Positions 54,801 to 62,486 of a DNA stretch of 64,000 nt are shown piece after piece. This stretch comes from Kutzneria chonburiensis. GTDB lineage: Bacteria > Actinomycetota > Actinomycetes > Mycobacteriales > Pseudonocardiaceae. Location of the stretch: NCBI RefSeq assembly GCF_028622115.1, contig NZ_CP097263.1, forward strand, positions 3,844,001 to 3,908,000. Reading direction: 5' to 3'. Made by a program: the position numbers and the translations under genes. The notes beneath the pieces were generated by a model. That model searched no databases and was not told the DNA's origin. It was given only the letters and a program-made list of their open reading frames with translations. Each line of letters opens with the position of its first letter. Position 1 is the stretch's first letter.

Positions 54801-56891
54801 CTAATGCAGGCCGAGGGCGTCGGCGAGCGGCTTGCTCAGGGTGTGCACGTAGGTGTTGGTCAGGTGGTTGTCCCGGTACACGATCACGTTGCCGATGACG
54901 CCGGGGCAGACCGCGCCGGTGCACAGCCACTTGGTCAGGTCGACGACCTTCGCGCCGGGCAGCCCGGTAGCGGCCTGCACGAGGGTGTCGGCGGGTGGGA
55001 AGGCGCGGTCGAGTGGCGTGTCGCAACGGCTGAACTGCTGCGGGTTGCGCTGCACGCACTCCGGCACGCTGGTGAGCGGCCGCGGCACGTCGTGGATCAC
55101 GGCGACGGGGATGCCGGCGTCGGACAGCGGCTTGAGCACGCCGCGATAGCCGTCGACCATGGCCTGCGGCGACCGCCAGGTCCAGTTCAGGTCCTGCTTG
55201 TACGACTCCTGGGACATCGCGGTCGTCACGACCAGTGCCGGCTTGGCCGCCAAGATCGCGGCGAGTTCGCCCTTGTCCTGGTCGGAGCAGTCGGTCAGTG
55301 CCACCCCGGCCTCCGACGGCGGCGTTGCGCTGAACGGGCAACCGTTGCGCATCATCACCTTGAGCCGGTACAGCGGGTTCCGCTGCACATAGTCGGCCAG
55401 CGCGGTGCTGAACATCGCGGCGTGGGAATCGCCGATCAGCACGATGGTGTTGGGCGCCTGGGCGTCCCCGTACGCGCAGGAGGCGTCGGCAACGTTGTGG
55501 TGCGCGTAGTCGAACGGGACGCAGTCGGCCTTGCCGGCGAAGGGAAAGTCCCGGCCCGCGACCGTGGGGTCCGGCTGAAGGGCGACACCGGACGGAGCCT
55601 TGGCCTGGCCCGTCGGATCCAGCACGAGTGCGCCGGGGTGGTCGGCGTCCAGAGTGATCGATGCGGCGAGGCTGTCCAGCCGCTGCTGCGCGATCTGCCA
55701 CGGCACGACCGAAGCGACGAGGCTGACCGCGATCAGGCACGCGCCGAGCACGAGACTGCCGCGCTGCTTCAGCCGCTTCCGGAAGGGGTCCTCCACGAAG
55801 TGCTTGGACAACGCCGCGAGCACGAAGCTGGCGACGAGCACGGCCAGCTGCCGCTTGCGGCCCAGTTCGCCGCCATCGGTCAGGTCGACGGCGAACACGA
55901 TCAACGGCCAGTGCCAGAGGTACAGGCTGTAGGAGATGTCACCGATGTAGCGCAGCGGCTGCCGGCCCAGCAGCGAGGCGGTCTCGACGCCGGCGGCGCC
56001 CTCCTCCTGCGGCAGCACACCGGCCAGCAACACGGCGAGCGTGCCGACGGTCGGCAGCAGGGCGATCCAGCCGGGGAAGGCCATGTCGGTGGTAAACACG
56101 ACGGCGCTCACGGCGACCGCCACCAGGCCGACCCAGCCGAGCATCAGCCGCACGGCGCGGCCGATCCGCAGTCGCGGCACGGCGATCGCCGCCAGGCCGC
56201 CGAGGCCCAGCTCCCAGACCCGGGTCGGCGTGACGAAGTAGGCCGGCGTGTGCGAGATCGGCGTGTACACGACGGAGAAGACGAGCGAGGCGATGGTCAC
56301 CACGGTGATGCCGATGAACACCCCGCGCAGCGGCCGGCGGCGGCCGAGGGCCGCGCTCAGCAGCATGACCAGCGGAATGAAGAGGTAGAACTGCTCCTCG
56401 ACCGACAGCGACCAGAAGTGCTGCACCGGCGACGCGCCGACGGTGGCGTGCGTGTAGTCGGTGGACAGAATGGCCAGCGCCCAGTTCTGGATGTCCAGCG
56501 CCGAGGCGGCCACCTCACGCAGGATCGAGGGCCAGAGCGACTGCGGCAGGACGATCAGCGTGCCCACGACCGTGACCAGCAACACCACTGTCGCCGCCGG
56601 CAGCAGCCGCCGGAACCGGCGGGCGTAGAAGTCCAGCAGGCCGATACGGCCGCTGCGGCGCACCTGACCGGCCAGGCTGCCGATGATCAGGAACCCGGAG
56701 ATGACGAAGAAGACGTCGACCCCGACGAAACCGCCGGGCAGCAGGTCGGGCCGCAGGTGGTAGACGACCACCAGGACCACGGCGACCGCGCGCAGGCCCT
56801 GGATGTCCAGGCGCTGCGCCGTCCGGTGGCCGGCGACCGGCCCGTGCGGCAGTTCCGACGGCCCCGTTCGCTGGGTGGCAGTCACCGACAC
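54801..56891 (-). CDS. Acyltransferase-3/SGNH protein (OafA/YrhL type)
   Basis: 696 residues from GTG 56891, following GGGGGA. N-terminal acyltransferase-3 domain (about 20-400): LDIQGLRAVAVVLVVVYHLR, FVGVDVFFVISGFLI, FWSLSVEEQFYLF, YSLYLWHWPLIVF, ten helices. The C-terminal periplasmic SGNH domain has IVLIGDSHAAMFS (Ser nucleophile) and VYRDNHLTNTYVH (catalytic Asp-x-x-His). Such proteins O-acetylate cell-wall sugars or peptidoglycan. A stand-alone gene; a plausible partner is the surrounding wall/carbohydrate-active set. Confidence 0.93.
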   Translation of the reverse strand: MSVTATQRTGPSELPHGPVAGHRTAQRLDIQGLRAVAVVLVVVYHLRPDLLPGGFVGVDVFFVISGFLIIGSLAGQVRRSGRIGLLDFYARRFRRLLPAATVVLLVTVVGTLIVLPQSLWPSILREVAASALDIQNWALAILSTDYTHATVGASPVQHFWSLSVEEQFYLFIPLVMLLSAALGRRRPLRGVFIGITVVTIASLVFSVVYTPISHTPAYFVTPTRVWELGLGGLAAIAVPRLRIGRAVRLMLGWVGLVAVAVSAVVFTTDMAFPGWIALLPTVGTLAVLLAGVLPQEEGAAGVETASLLGRQPLRYIGDISYSLYLWHWPLIVFAVDLTDGGELGRKRQLAVLVASFVLAALSKHFVEDPFRKRLKQRGSLVLGACLIAVSLVASVVPWQIAQQRLDSLAASITLDADHPGALVLDPTGQAKAPSGVALQPDPTVAGRDFPFAGKADCVPFDYAHHNVADASCAYGDAQAPNTIVLIGDSHAAMFSTALADYVQRNPLYRLKVMMRNGCPFSATPPSEAGVALTDCSDQDKGELAAILAAKPALVVTTAMSQESYKQDLNWTWRSPQAMVDGYRGVLKPLSDAGIPVAVIHDVPRPLTSVPECVQRNPQQFSRCDTPLDRAFPPADTLVQAATGLPGAKVVDLTKWLCTGAVCPGVIGNVIVYRDNHLTNTYVHTLSKPLADALGLH

Positions 56892-57193
56892 GTGATCCCC
56901 CGCTGACGCTGTGATGCCCGGGCGATCTGCGCGTCCGGGAGACAACGGACGGATGCTACGGTCCGTGACCTTTGAAGTCAAAATGGTGCAGTTCTCCCCG
57001 TTCGGGCACAACCCGCCACCAATCGTTGACGCCTTGTATTCAAAACGAGCTGGGTCGATACGACCTGGCGAGCCGAAGAGCGCCGTCAGCACCTCACCAC
57101 GGCAGCCGGGTTGACGCCCGGCTCCGGCCGCTCGTAACCTGGGTCACGCCGCGCATGAAAAGGTTTACAATCCGATTCACGCTCGGAGGGATC
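56892..57193. promoter_or_regulatory. Divergent intergenic region, acyltransferase and DUF1080 genes
   Basis: No gene supported. Contains short inverted repeats: ACGGAC/GTCCGT (56945-56966), TTTGA/TCAAA (56971-56982), and AGCCGGG/CCCGGCT (57104-57123). The AT-richer stretch around 57160-57180 (AAAAGGTTTACAAT) is a likely promoter for the DUF1080 gene. Confidence 0.4.
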
Positions 57194-57901
57194 ATGGTTC
57201 GTCGTCCACTATGGATAGTCACCATCGCGATCTCCCTGCTCATGGCGGTCGCCGCCCCCGCGGCGCAGGCGGCCAAGGCGGACAACCCCTACAACGACCC
57301 GAACCTCGTCTCCATGTTCGACGGGAAGACGCTGGACGGGTGGACCTCGCAGGCCAGCGGCCAGTGGTCGGCCACCAACGGGGTGATCCACGGCAACGGG
57401 ACGTCGCGGGGCTGGCTGTACTACAACAAGGTGCAGCCCGGCACCTTCCGCTGGATCTTCAGCGTCCGCCAGGTCAAGGGCAACCACGCGCCGACCGTGC
57501 TGATCTGGGGCACCACCAGCCCGCTCAAGGACGCGCTGAGCGCCATCCAGTTCCAGCCGCCCAACGGCGGCCACTGGGACTACCGGCCGGGCCACAACAA
57601 CGGCGGCGGCAAGCTGTTCAAGCAGCTGCCGCACGACAAGATGGACATCCACAACTGGAGCCAGTGCGAGCTGATCGGCAACAAGACCACCGGCGTGGCG
57701 CGGATGGCCTGCTGCCCGCTCAAGGGCACGGCGGCCACCTGCAAGGCGACGGAGGTGCTGGACTTCACCGACAAGACGGCCGGCCGTGACGGCCCGCTGG
57801 CGCTGCAGGTGCACAACAGCGGCATCCAGGACGAGTACCGCAACCTGTACGTGGAGTCCCCGGTCGTGACCAGCCCGGACAAGTTCATCACCACGGGCTG
57901 A
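57194..57901 (+). CDS. Secreted DUF1080 protein (3-keto-disaccharide hydrolase family)
   Basis: 235 residues from ATG 57194 after GGAGGG. Signal peptide about 1-26 (WIVTIAISLLMAVAAPAAQA). The rest is one concanavalin-like DUF1080 domain: NLVSMFDGKTLDGWTSQASG, GTSRGWLYYNKVQPG, VKGNHAPTVLIWGTT, DGPLALQVHNSGIQDEYRNL. Members hydrolyse 3-keto-glycosides or bind glycans. Cys-Cys (MACCPLKG) plus two other cysteines may make disulfides. A strong terminator hairpin follows. Confidence 0.9.
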   Translation: MVRRPLWIVTIAISLLMAVAAPAAQAAKADNPYNDPNLVSMFDGKTLDGWTSQASGQWSATNGVIHGNGTSRGWLYYNKVQPGTFRWIFSVRQVKGNHAPTVLIWGTTSPLKDALSAIQFQPPNGGHWDYRPGHNNGGGKLFKQLPHDKMDIHNWSQCELIGNKTTGVARMACCPLKGTAATCKATEVLDFTDKTAGRDGPLALQVHNSGIQDEYRNLYVESPVVTSPDKFITTG

Positions 57902-57914
57902 AAAACCGTTCGCG

Positions 57915-57954
57915 AAGGGCGCGCCGGCCGGTCTAACCTCGCCGGCGCGCCCTT
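57915..57954 (+). terminator. Strong hairpin terminator after DUF1080 gene
   Basis: AAGGGCGCGCCGGC (57915-57928) and GCCGGCGCGCCCTT (57941-57954) pair perfectly over 14 bp with a 12-base loop, beginning 14 bases past the stop codon and followed by T and C. Confidence 0.8.
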
Positions 57955-57965
57955 TCGAACACGAC

Positions 57966-58061
57966 AAGGAGGTGGGAGCGATGGTCACTCGACTGTTCAC
58001 GTGCTCCCACCGGACCCCAAGGGCGTGACTGCGGGAGCACACCACACACTCCCGGAGCACC
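57966..58061 (+). promoter_or_regulatory. Leader-peptide attenuator upstream of the acetyltransferase gene
   Basis: Segment B (58001-58010, GTGCTCCCAC) can pair perfectly with A (57972-57979, GTGGGAGC, overlapping the leader ribosome site), with C (58033-58040, GGGAGCAC), or with D (58054-58060, GGAGCAC, the acetyltransferase ribosome site). These alternatives are mutually exclusive, the hallmark of an attenuation switch driven by translation of the leader. Confidence 0.65.
57981..58028 (+). CDS. Leader peptide MVTRLFTCSHRTPRA
   Basis: 15 codons plus TGA, with a perfect AAGGAGGTG ribosome site at 57966-57974. It carries one Cys and several Arg/Thr codons. The reading frame covers segment B of the alternative stems, so ribosome stalling or release would decide which stem forms. 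Too short for ordinary gene callers. Confidence 0.65.
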   Translation: MVTRLFTCSHRTPRA

Positions 58062-58955
58062 ATGTCTGATCTGATCGTCCGGCCGCTCGAGGCCGGCGAA
58101 GAAGCACTGTTCGACACGCTGTCCGACCCGATGCTGGTCGGCTATGGCGCGTTCGGCACGACGTATGCGACCGGCAACTACCGTCCAGAGTGGACGTGGG
58201 TCGCGCTCAGGGACGGCGTCGTCGTCGCCCGCGCGGTCTGGTGGGCCGGCCCCGACGACACCGAGCCGAAAGCGTTGGACTGGTTCGATTTCACCGATTT
58301 CGACGCGGCCGTGCACCTGCTGCGCACCGCGCCGTTCCGCACCGAGTACTCGATCCCGCTGCCGCCGAACTGGCGTGACGACCCGGCGACGCACGCCGCG
58401 GCCACGGCCCGTCTGGACGCGGCGACCGCGGCCGGCCTGAAGTTCCTGGTCGAGCGCCACACCTATCGCTGGACGCCGGACTGCGGCCTGCCGGAACGCA
58501 GCACCCGCCTGGAGTTCCGGCCGGAGCCGGACGACGAGGTCATCTTCGACGTGTTCCGCCGCGTCAACGCGACGAGCCTCGACGCCCATGTCCGGCGCAC
58601 CATCGCCGAGCAGGGCCTGGACGCCTCGGCCCGTGAAGATCTCGACCTGCTGCTCTGGATGCCCAGCCCTCGCGAGTGGTGGCGACTGGCTTACACGCCC
58701 GGCGGCGATCTCGTCGGCCTGGCCGCGCCTTGTTACCACTACAGCTCACACGTCGTCGGCTACATCGCCGTCGTGCCCGAGCAACGCGGCCACGGCTACG
58801 CCCTCGATCTGCTGGCGGAGGCCACGCACATGCTGGCCGCCGAGGGCGCGGAGAAGATCGTCGCCGGCACCGACGTGGCCAACGTGCCGATGGCCAAGGC
58901 CTTCGCCCGCGGGAATTATCCGATCGCCCAACACCGCATAGATCTTGTGCCGTAA
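58062..58955 (+). CDS. GNAT-family acetyltransferase
   Basis: 297 residues from ATG 58062 with GGAG at the end of the attenuator. The N-terminal half (about 1-140) is an extra domain with several Trp residues; the C-terminal half is GNAT with acetyl-CoA motif VVPEQRGHGYALDLLAEATH (Q/R-x-x-G-x-G/A) and NVPMAKAFARGNYPIAQ. Substrate unknown. The leader peptide in front suggests induction by ribosome stalling, as in antibiotic-resistance genes, or by amino-acid supply. Confidence 0.85.
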   Translation: MSDLIVRPLEAGEEALFDTLSDPMLVGYGAFGTTYATGNYRPEWTWVALRDGVVVARAVWWAGPDDTEPKALDWFDFTDFDAAVHLLRTAPFRTEYSIPLPPNWRDDPATHAAATARLDAATAAGLKFLVERHTYRWTPDCGLPERSTRLEFRPEPDDEVIFDVFRRVNATSLDAHVRRTIAEQGLDASAREDLDLLLWMPSPREWWRLAYTPGGDLVGLAAPCYHYSSHVVGYIAVVPEQRGHGYALDLLAEATHMLAAEGAEKIVAGTDVANVPMAKAFARGNYPIAQHRIDLVP

Positions 58956-58994
58956 GCACTGCGCACACCGGTCGGGGTCCGTACGATCCGAAAC

Positions 58995-60341
58995 GTGCGG
59001 ATCCCGATCTTGGTGGCGGCGACGGTGCTCGTCTCGTCGTTCCTGGCGACGCCCTCGGTGCAGTCGCCGGAGGACAGCGGCGTGCGGTACGCCTGGCCGA
59101 CCTCGGTCAGCGCCAACGGCCGCTACCTGCTCGACCAGGTCGGCCGGCCGTACCTGATCTCCGGCGACTCGCCGCAGGGCCTGTTCGTGACGATGTCGCA
59201 GGAGCAGGCCGAGGACTACTTCGCCGACCGCAGGGCCGGCGGCTTCAACGCGCTGTGGATCAACTCGCTGGTGCCGCCCGACCAGGGTGGCCATCCCGAC
59301 GACGCCACCTACGACGGCATCACGCCGTTCACCAAGGTCGGCGACCTGTCCACGCCCAATCCGGCCTACTGGGACCGGGTCGAGCACATGGTCGCCGCCG
59401 CCCGTGACGAGGGGCTGACCATCTGGCTCACCCCCGTCGAGACCTGCGGTCACCTGCAACTGTTGCGGGACAACGGGATCGACAAGGCGCATGCCTTCGG
59501 TCAGTTCCTCGGCCGGCGTTTCGTCAAGTACCCCAACATCGTCTGGTTCAACGGCTGCGACCTGCAGACGTGGCAGGACCCCAACGACACCGCCCTCGTG
59601 CAGGCGGTTGCCCGTGGCCTCAAGGAAACCGACCCCGCGCACCTGCAGACCGTCGAGCTGAACTACCTGACCAGCGGCTCGCTCGACGATCCCACCTGGC
59701 GCCCGTACATCAAGATCGACTCGGCGTACACCTACTACCCGACCTACGCCCAGGTGCTCAAGGAGTACAACCGGGAGAACCCGCTGCCGGTGTACATGGT
59801 CGAGGCCAACTACGAGGACGAGCACGACTACACCGGCCCGAAAACCTTGCGGCGCCAGGAATACTGGACGATGACCAGCGGGGCCACCGGGCAGCTCTAC
59901 GGCAGCGGCTGGACGTGGCAGTTCAAGCCCGGCTGGGAGTCCCATGTGGACACCCAGGGCACTCGCGAGTTCCGGCTGATGACCGAGCTGTTCCGCAGCA
60001 GCCGCTGGTACGACCTCGTGCCCGACCAGGACCACAAGCTGCTCACCGCCGGCTACGGCACCCCCAATCCCTGGGGCTCCGTCAACGACAACGACTACGC
60101 CACCGCCGCCCGCACCGCCGACGGCCGCCTCGCCGTCATCTACCTGCCCACCGCCCGCCCGATCACCGTCGACCTCTCGCAGCTGCGCCCCGGCGCCATC
60201 GCCTTCTGGTACGACCCCACCGACGGCGCCTACCGCTTGGCCAGCCCACCCGTCGGCCGCGGCCAGGTGACCTTCACGCCGCCCGGCCGCAACCACAGCG
60301 GCGATGACGACTGGGTCCTGCGCATCGCCTCCTTCGGCTGA
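58995..60341 (+). CDS. Secreted DUF4038-type glycoside hydrolase (apiosidase-like) with putative collagen-binding C-domain
   Basis: 448 residues from GTG 58995. Signal-like start (IPILVAATVLVSSFLATPS). TIM barrel with the DUF4038 pattern: GRYLLDQVGRPYLISGDSPQ, FNALWINSLVPPDQGG, and catalytic-type acids in WLTPVETCG, YMVEANYEDEHD. The C-terminal beta domain (DGRLAVIYLPTARPITVDLS, FWYDPTDGAYRLA) matches PF12904. Related enzymes (GH140) cleave apiose from plant rhamnogalacturonan II, so plant-polymer degradation is likely. Confidence 0.9.
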   Translation: MRIPILVAATVLVSSFLATPSVQSPEDSGVRYAWPTSVSANGRYLLDQVGRPYLISGDSPQGLFVTMSQEQAEDYFADRRAGGFNALWINSLVPPDQGGHPDDATYDGITPFTKVGDLSTPNPAYWDRVEHMVAAARDEGLTIWLTPVETCGHLQLLRDNGIDKAHAFGQFLGRRFVKYPNIVWFNGCDLQTWQDPNDTALVQAVARGLKETDPAHLQTVELNYLTSGSLDDPTWRPYIKIDSAYTYYPTYAQVLKEYNRENPLPVYMVEANYEDEHDYTGPKTLRRQEYWTMTSGATGQLYGSGWTWQFKPGWESHVDTQGTREFRLMTELFRSSRWYDLVPDQDHKLLTAGYGTPNPWGSVNDNDYATAARTADGRLAVIYLPTARPITVDLSQLRPGAIAFWYDPTDGAYRLASPPVGRGQVTFTPPGRNHSGDDDWVLRIASFG

Positions 60342-60346
60342 GCCCG

Positions 60347-61372
60347 ATGGCTGTGCGCTTTCCCACCCCGCTCAAGCCCGGCGACCTAGTCGGCGTGACA
60401 GCGCCGTCCAGCGGCGTGCCCGACGACCTCCGGGCCCGGCTCGACGCGGCGGTCAAGGCCGTCGAGGCGCGGGGTTACCGAGTTGTCGTGGGTGAGTGCA
60501 TGGACGGCTCGGGGCACGTCAGCGCGCCGGCCGCGCAGCGGGCGGCGGAGTTGACCGTCATGCTGACCGACCCGACCATCCGCGCCGTCGTACCGCCGTG
60601 GGGCGGCGAGACCGCGATCGACCTGCTGCCGCTGCTGGACTGGGCGGCCATCGGCTCCGCCGAGCCGACGTGGCTGGTCGGCTTCTCCGACATCTCGACG
60701 ATCATCACGCCGCTGACCCTGCTGACCGGCCACGCGACCGTGCACGGCAACAACCTGATGGACACGCCCTATCGGACCCCGCCGGGTTTGCTGTCGTGGC
60801 TGGACATCGTCGCGGCGGCGCCAGGGGCCACCCTCACGCAGACCCCGCCGGGCCGGCATCGCGCCGCCGGGCACGACGACTACCAGACCAACCCCGAGGT
60901 CGACACGTTCACCCTGGACCAGGCCGGCAGCTGGACGGTGCTGACCGGCGGCGACGTGGCCGTCGAAGGACGACTCATCGGCGGCTGCATCGAGACGCTG
61001 TGCAACGTGGCCGGCACGCCCTACGGCAACGTCGCCGCCTTCGCCCGCAATCACGCGCCCGAGGGCTTGCTGGTCTACCTCGAAGCGTGTTGCGACGACG
61101 CCTTCGCGATCTGCCGCAACCTCCACGGCATGCGCCTGGCCGGATTCTTCACGGCGGCGAACGCCGTGCTTGTCGGCCGAACCCGCGCACCCGCCGCGGA
61201 TTCGCTCACGCAGCACGAGGCCGTGATGGACGCACTCGGCGGTCTGGGGGTGCCGATCATTGCCGATGTCGAATGTGGCCACGTGCCGCCGTATTTGCCG
61301 ATCGTCAACGGTGCCCACGGCCGTCTCGTGTACGGCGGCGGCAGCGCCAGCCTCACTCAGACCCTTGCCTAG
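60347..61372 (+). CDS. Serine peptidase S66, LD-carboxypeptidase/MccF-like
   Basis: 341 residues, 5 bases after the glycoside hydrolase stop. LKPGDLVGVTAPSSGVPDDL is the family start; VVPPWGGETAIDLLPLLDW then VGFSDISTI with nucleophile Ser114; Glu in VYLEACCDDAF and His in ECGHVPPYLPI complete the Ser-Glu-His triad. The family comprises murein LD-carboxypeptidases and MccF, which hydrolyses microcin C-like toxic nucleotides; the sequence alone does not separate them, although the W-G-G-E loop resembles MccF. Overlap with neighbours suggests a common transcript. Confidence 0.88.
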   Translation: MAVRFPTPLKPGDLVGVTAPSSGVPDDLRARLDAAVKAVEARGYRVVVGECMDGSGHVSAPAAQRAAELTVMLTDPTIRAVVPPWGGETAIDLLPLLDWAAIGSAEPTWLVGFSDISTIITPLTLLTGHATVHGNNLMDTPYRTPPGLLSWLDIVAAAPGATLTQTPPGRHRAAGHDDYQTNPEVDTFTLDQAGSWTVLTGGDVAVEGRLIGGCIETLCNVAGTPYGNVAAFARNHAPEGLLVYLEACCDDAFAICRNLHGMRLAGFFTAANAVLVGRTRAPAADSLTQHEAVMDALGGLGVPIIADVECGHVPPYLPIVNGAHGRLVYGGGSASLTQTLA

Positions 61373-61381
61373 CATGACGAC

Positions 61382-61654
61382 ATGACGGAGATCGAGGCGC
61401 CGGGCTGGGATGCCATCGACGCCCGGCACGTCGGCTACCACCCGCCGAAGGGGTTTGTGGGCGGCGCGCTGCAAGGCTGCTCGGCGTACCCGGCTGAGGG
61501 GCACTGGCACTACATCACGTACGGCCTGAGCGAGAAGGCGGAGATGCTGGCGACGAGCACGGCGGACGTGCTGGCCCGGCTGGCCGACGAGAACCCCTTG
61601 CTGATCACGGATCCGGGCCGGAGTTCGGGTGGCGGCGAAGTGTGGCGCGCCTAG
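61382..61654 (+). CDS. Internally deleted SUFU-domain protein (remnant)
   Basis: 90 residues from ATG 61382. The N-terminal 50 residues (APGWDAIDARHVGYHPPKG, GCSAYPAEGHWHYITYGLSE) equal the start of bacterial suppressor-of-fused-like proteins, and residues 52-85 (EKAEMLATSTADVLARLADE, NPLLITDPGRSS) equal their C-terminal end. Full-length family members are roughly 200 residues, so about 110 internal codons are missing while the frame is kept. Probably a non-functional remnant, or a minimal derivative. Confidence 0.75.
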   Translation: MTEIEAPGWDAIDARHVGYHPPKGFVGGALQGCSAYPAEGHWHYITYGLSEKAEMLATSTADVLARLADENPLLITDPGRSSGGGEVWRA

Positions 61655-61664
61655 GCTCAACGGC

Positions 61665-62441
61665 ATGACGAGCTTCCGGGAGCTGCACCAGAGCGGCTTT
61701 TTCGTGCTGCCCAACGCCTGGGATCCGGCGTCGGCGCGGCTGCTGTCGACGGTGCCGGGGGTGCCGGCGCTGGGCACGACGAGTGCGGGCGTGGCGGCGG
61801 CGCTGGGGCTGCCGGACGGGCAGCGGATGCCGATGGCGACGATGGTCGACGCGGTGGGAAAGATCGTCGAAGCCTCGGCGGTGCCGGTGTCGGCCGACCT
61901 GGAAGGCGGCTACGACGATGTGCGGGCCACGGTCCGCGCGGCGCTGGATGTCGGCGTGGTCGGGGTGAACATCGAGGACACGCGCTACCCGGACACGAAG
62001 CTGTGGAGTCCGGAGGAAGCGGCCGAACGCATTGCCCAGGTCCGCGCGCTGGACGCGGAGCTGGTGATCAATGCCCGTACCGACGTCTGGTGGTTCGGCG
62101 ACGGCGGAATGGACGAGGGCCTGGCCCGGATGCGGCTGTTTCTCGAGGCCGGCGCGGACTGCCTGTTCGCCCCGGGACTGCCGGAGGCGAGAATTCCGGA
62201 GATCATCGCCGAACTGCCCGGTGTCGCGCTCAACGTGCTCGCCTCACCCACGCTGCCCTCGCTGGAAACGTTGGCGGCCATGGGAGTTCGCCGTGTCTCC
62301 ACCGGCTCGGCGCTGGCCCGGCTGGCCTGGGGCAGCGCCCGAGATGCCCTCAGCTCCGTGCTCGGCGGCGGCGGGTTCGCCGGTATCGGCGGCACGCTCA
62401 GTTATCGCGACCTGACCGAAGCGCTCGATAAACGCTATTAA
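61665..62441 (+). CDS. Isocitrate lyase/PEP mutase-family protein
   Basis: 258 residues from ATG 61665. TIM barrel with FFVLPNAWDPASARLL, TTSAGVAAALGLPDGQ, SADLEGGYDD with the Mg-binding Asp78/Glu80, VNIEDTRYP and INARTDVWW. The isocitrate-lyase catalytic K-K-C-G-H signature is absent, so it is of the oxaloacetate-decarboxylase/2-methylisocitrate-lyase-like, PEP-mutase type. Substrate unknown. 10 bases after the SUFU remnant. Confidence 0.9.
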   Translation: MTSFRELHQSGFFVLPNAWDPASARLLSTVPGVPALGTTSAGVAAALGLPDGQRMPMATMVDAVGKIVEASAVPVSADLEGGYDDVRATVRAALDVGVVGVNIEDTRYPDTKLWSPEEAAERIAQVRALDAELVINARTDVWWFGDGGMDEGLARMRLFLEAGADCLFAPGLPEARIPEIIAELPGVALNVLASPTLPSLETLAAMGVRRVSTGSALARLAWGSARDALSSVLGGGGFAGIGGTLSYRDLTEALDKRY

Positions 62442-62486
62442 CCCGTGACCTTGGCCTGACATCATTCCGCCCGAAAGGTAGGGGGA

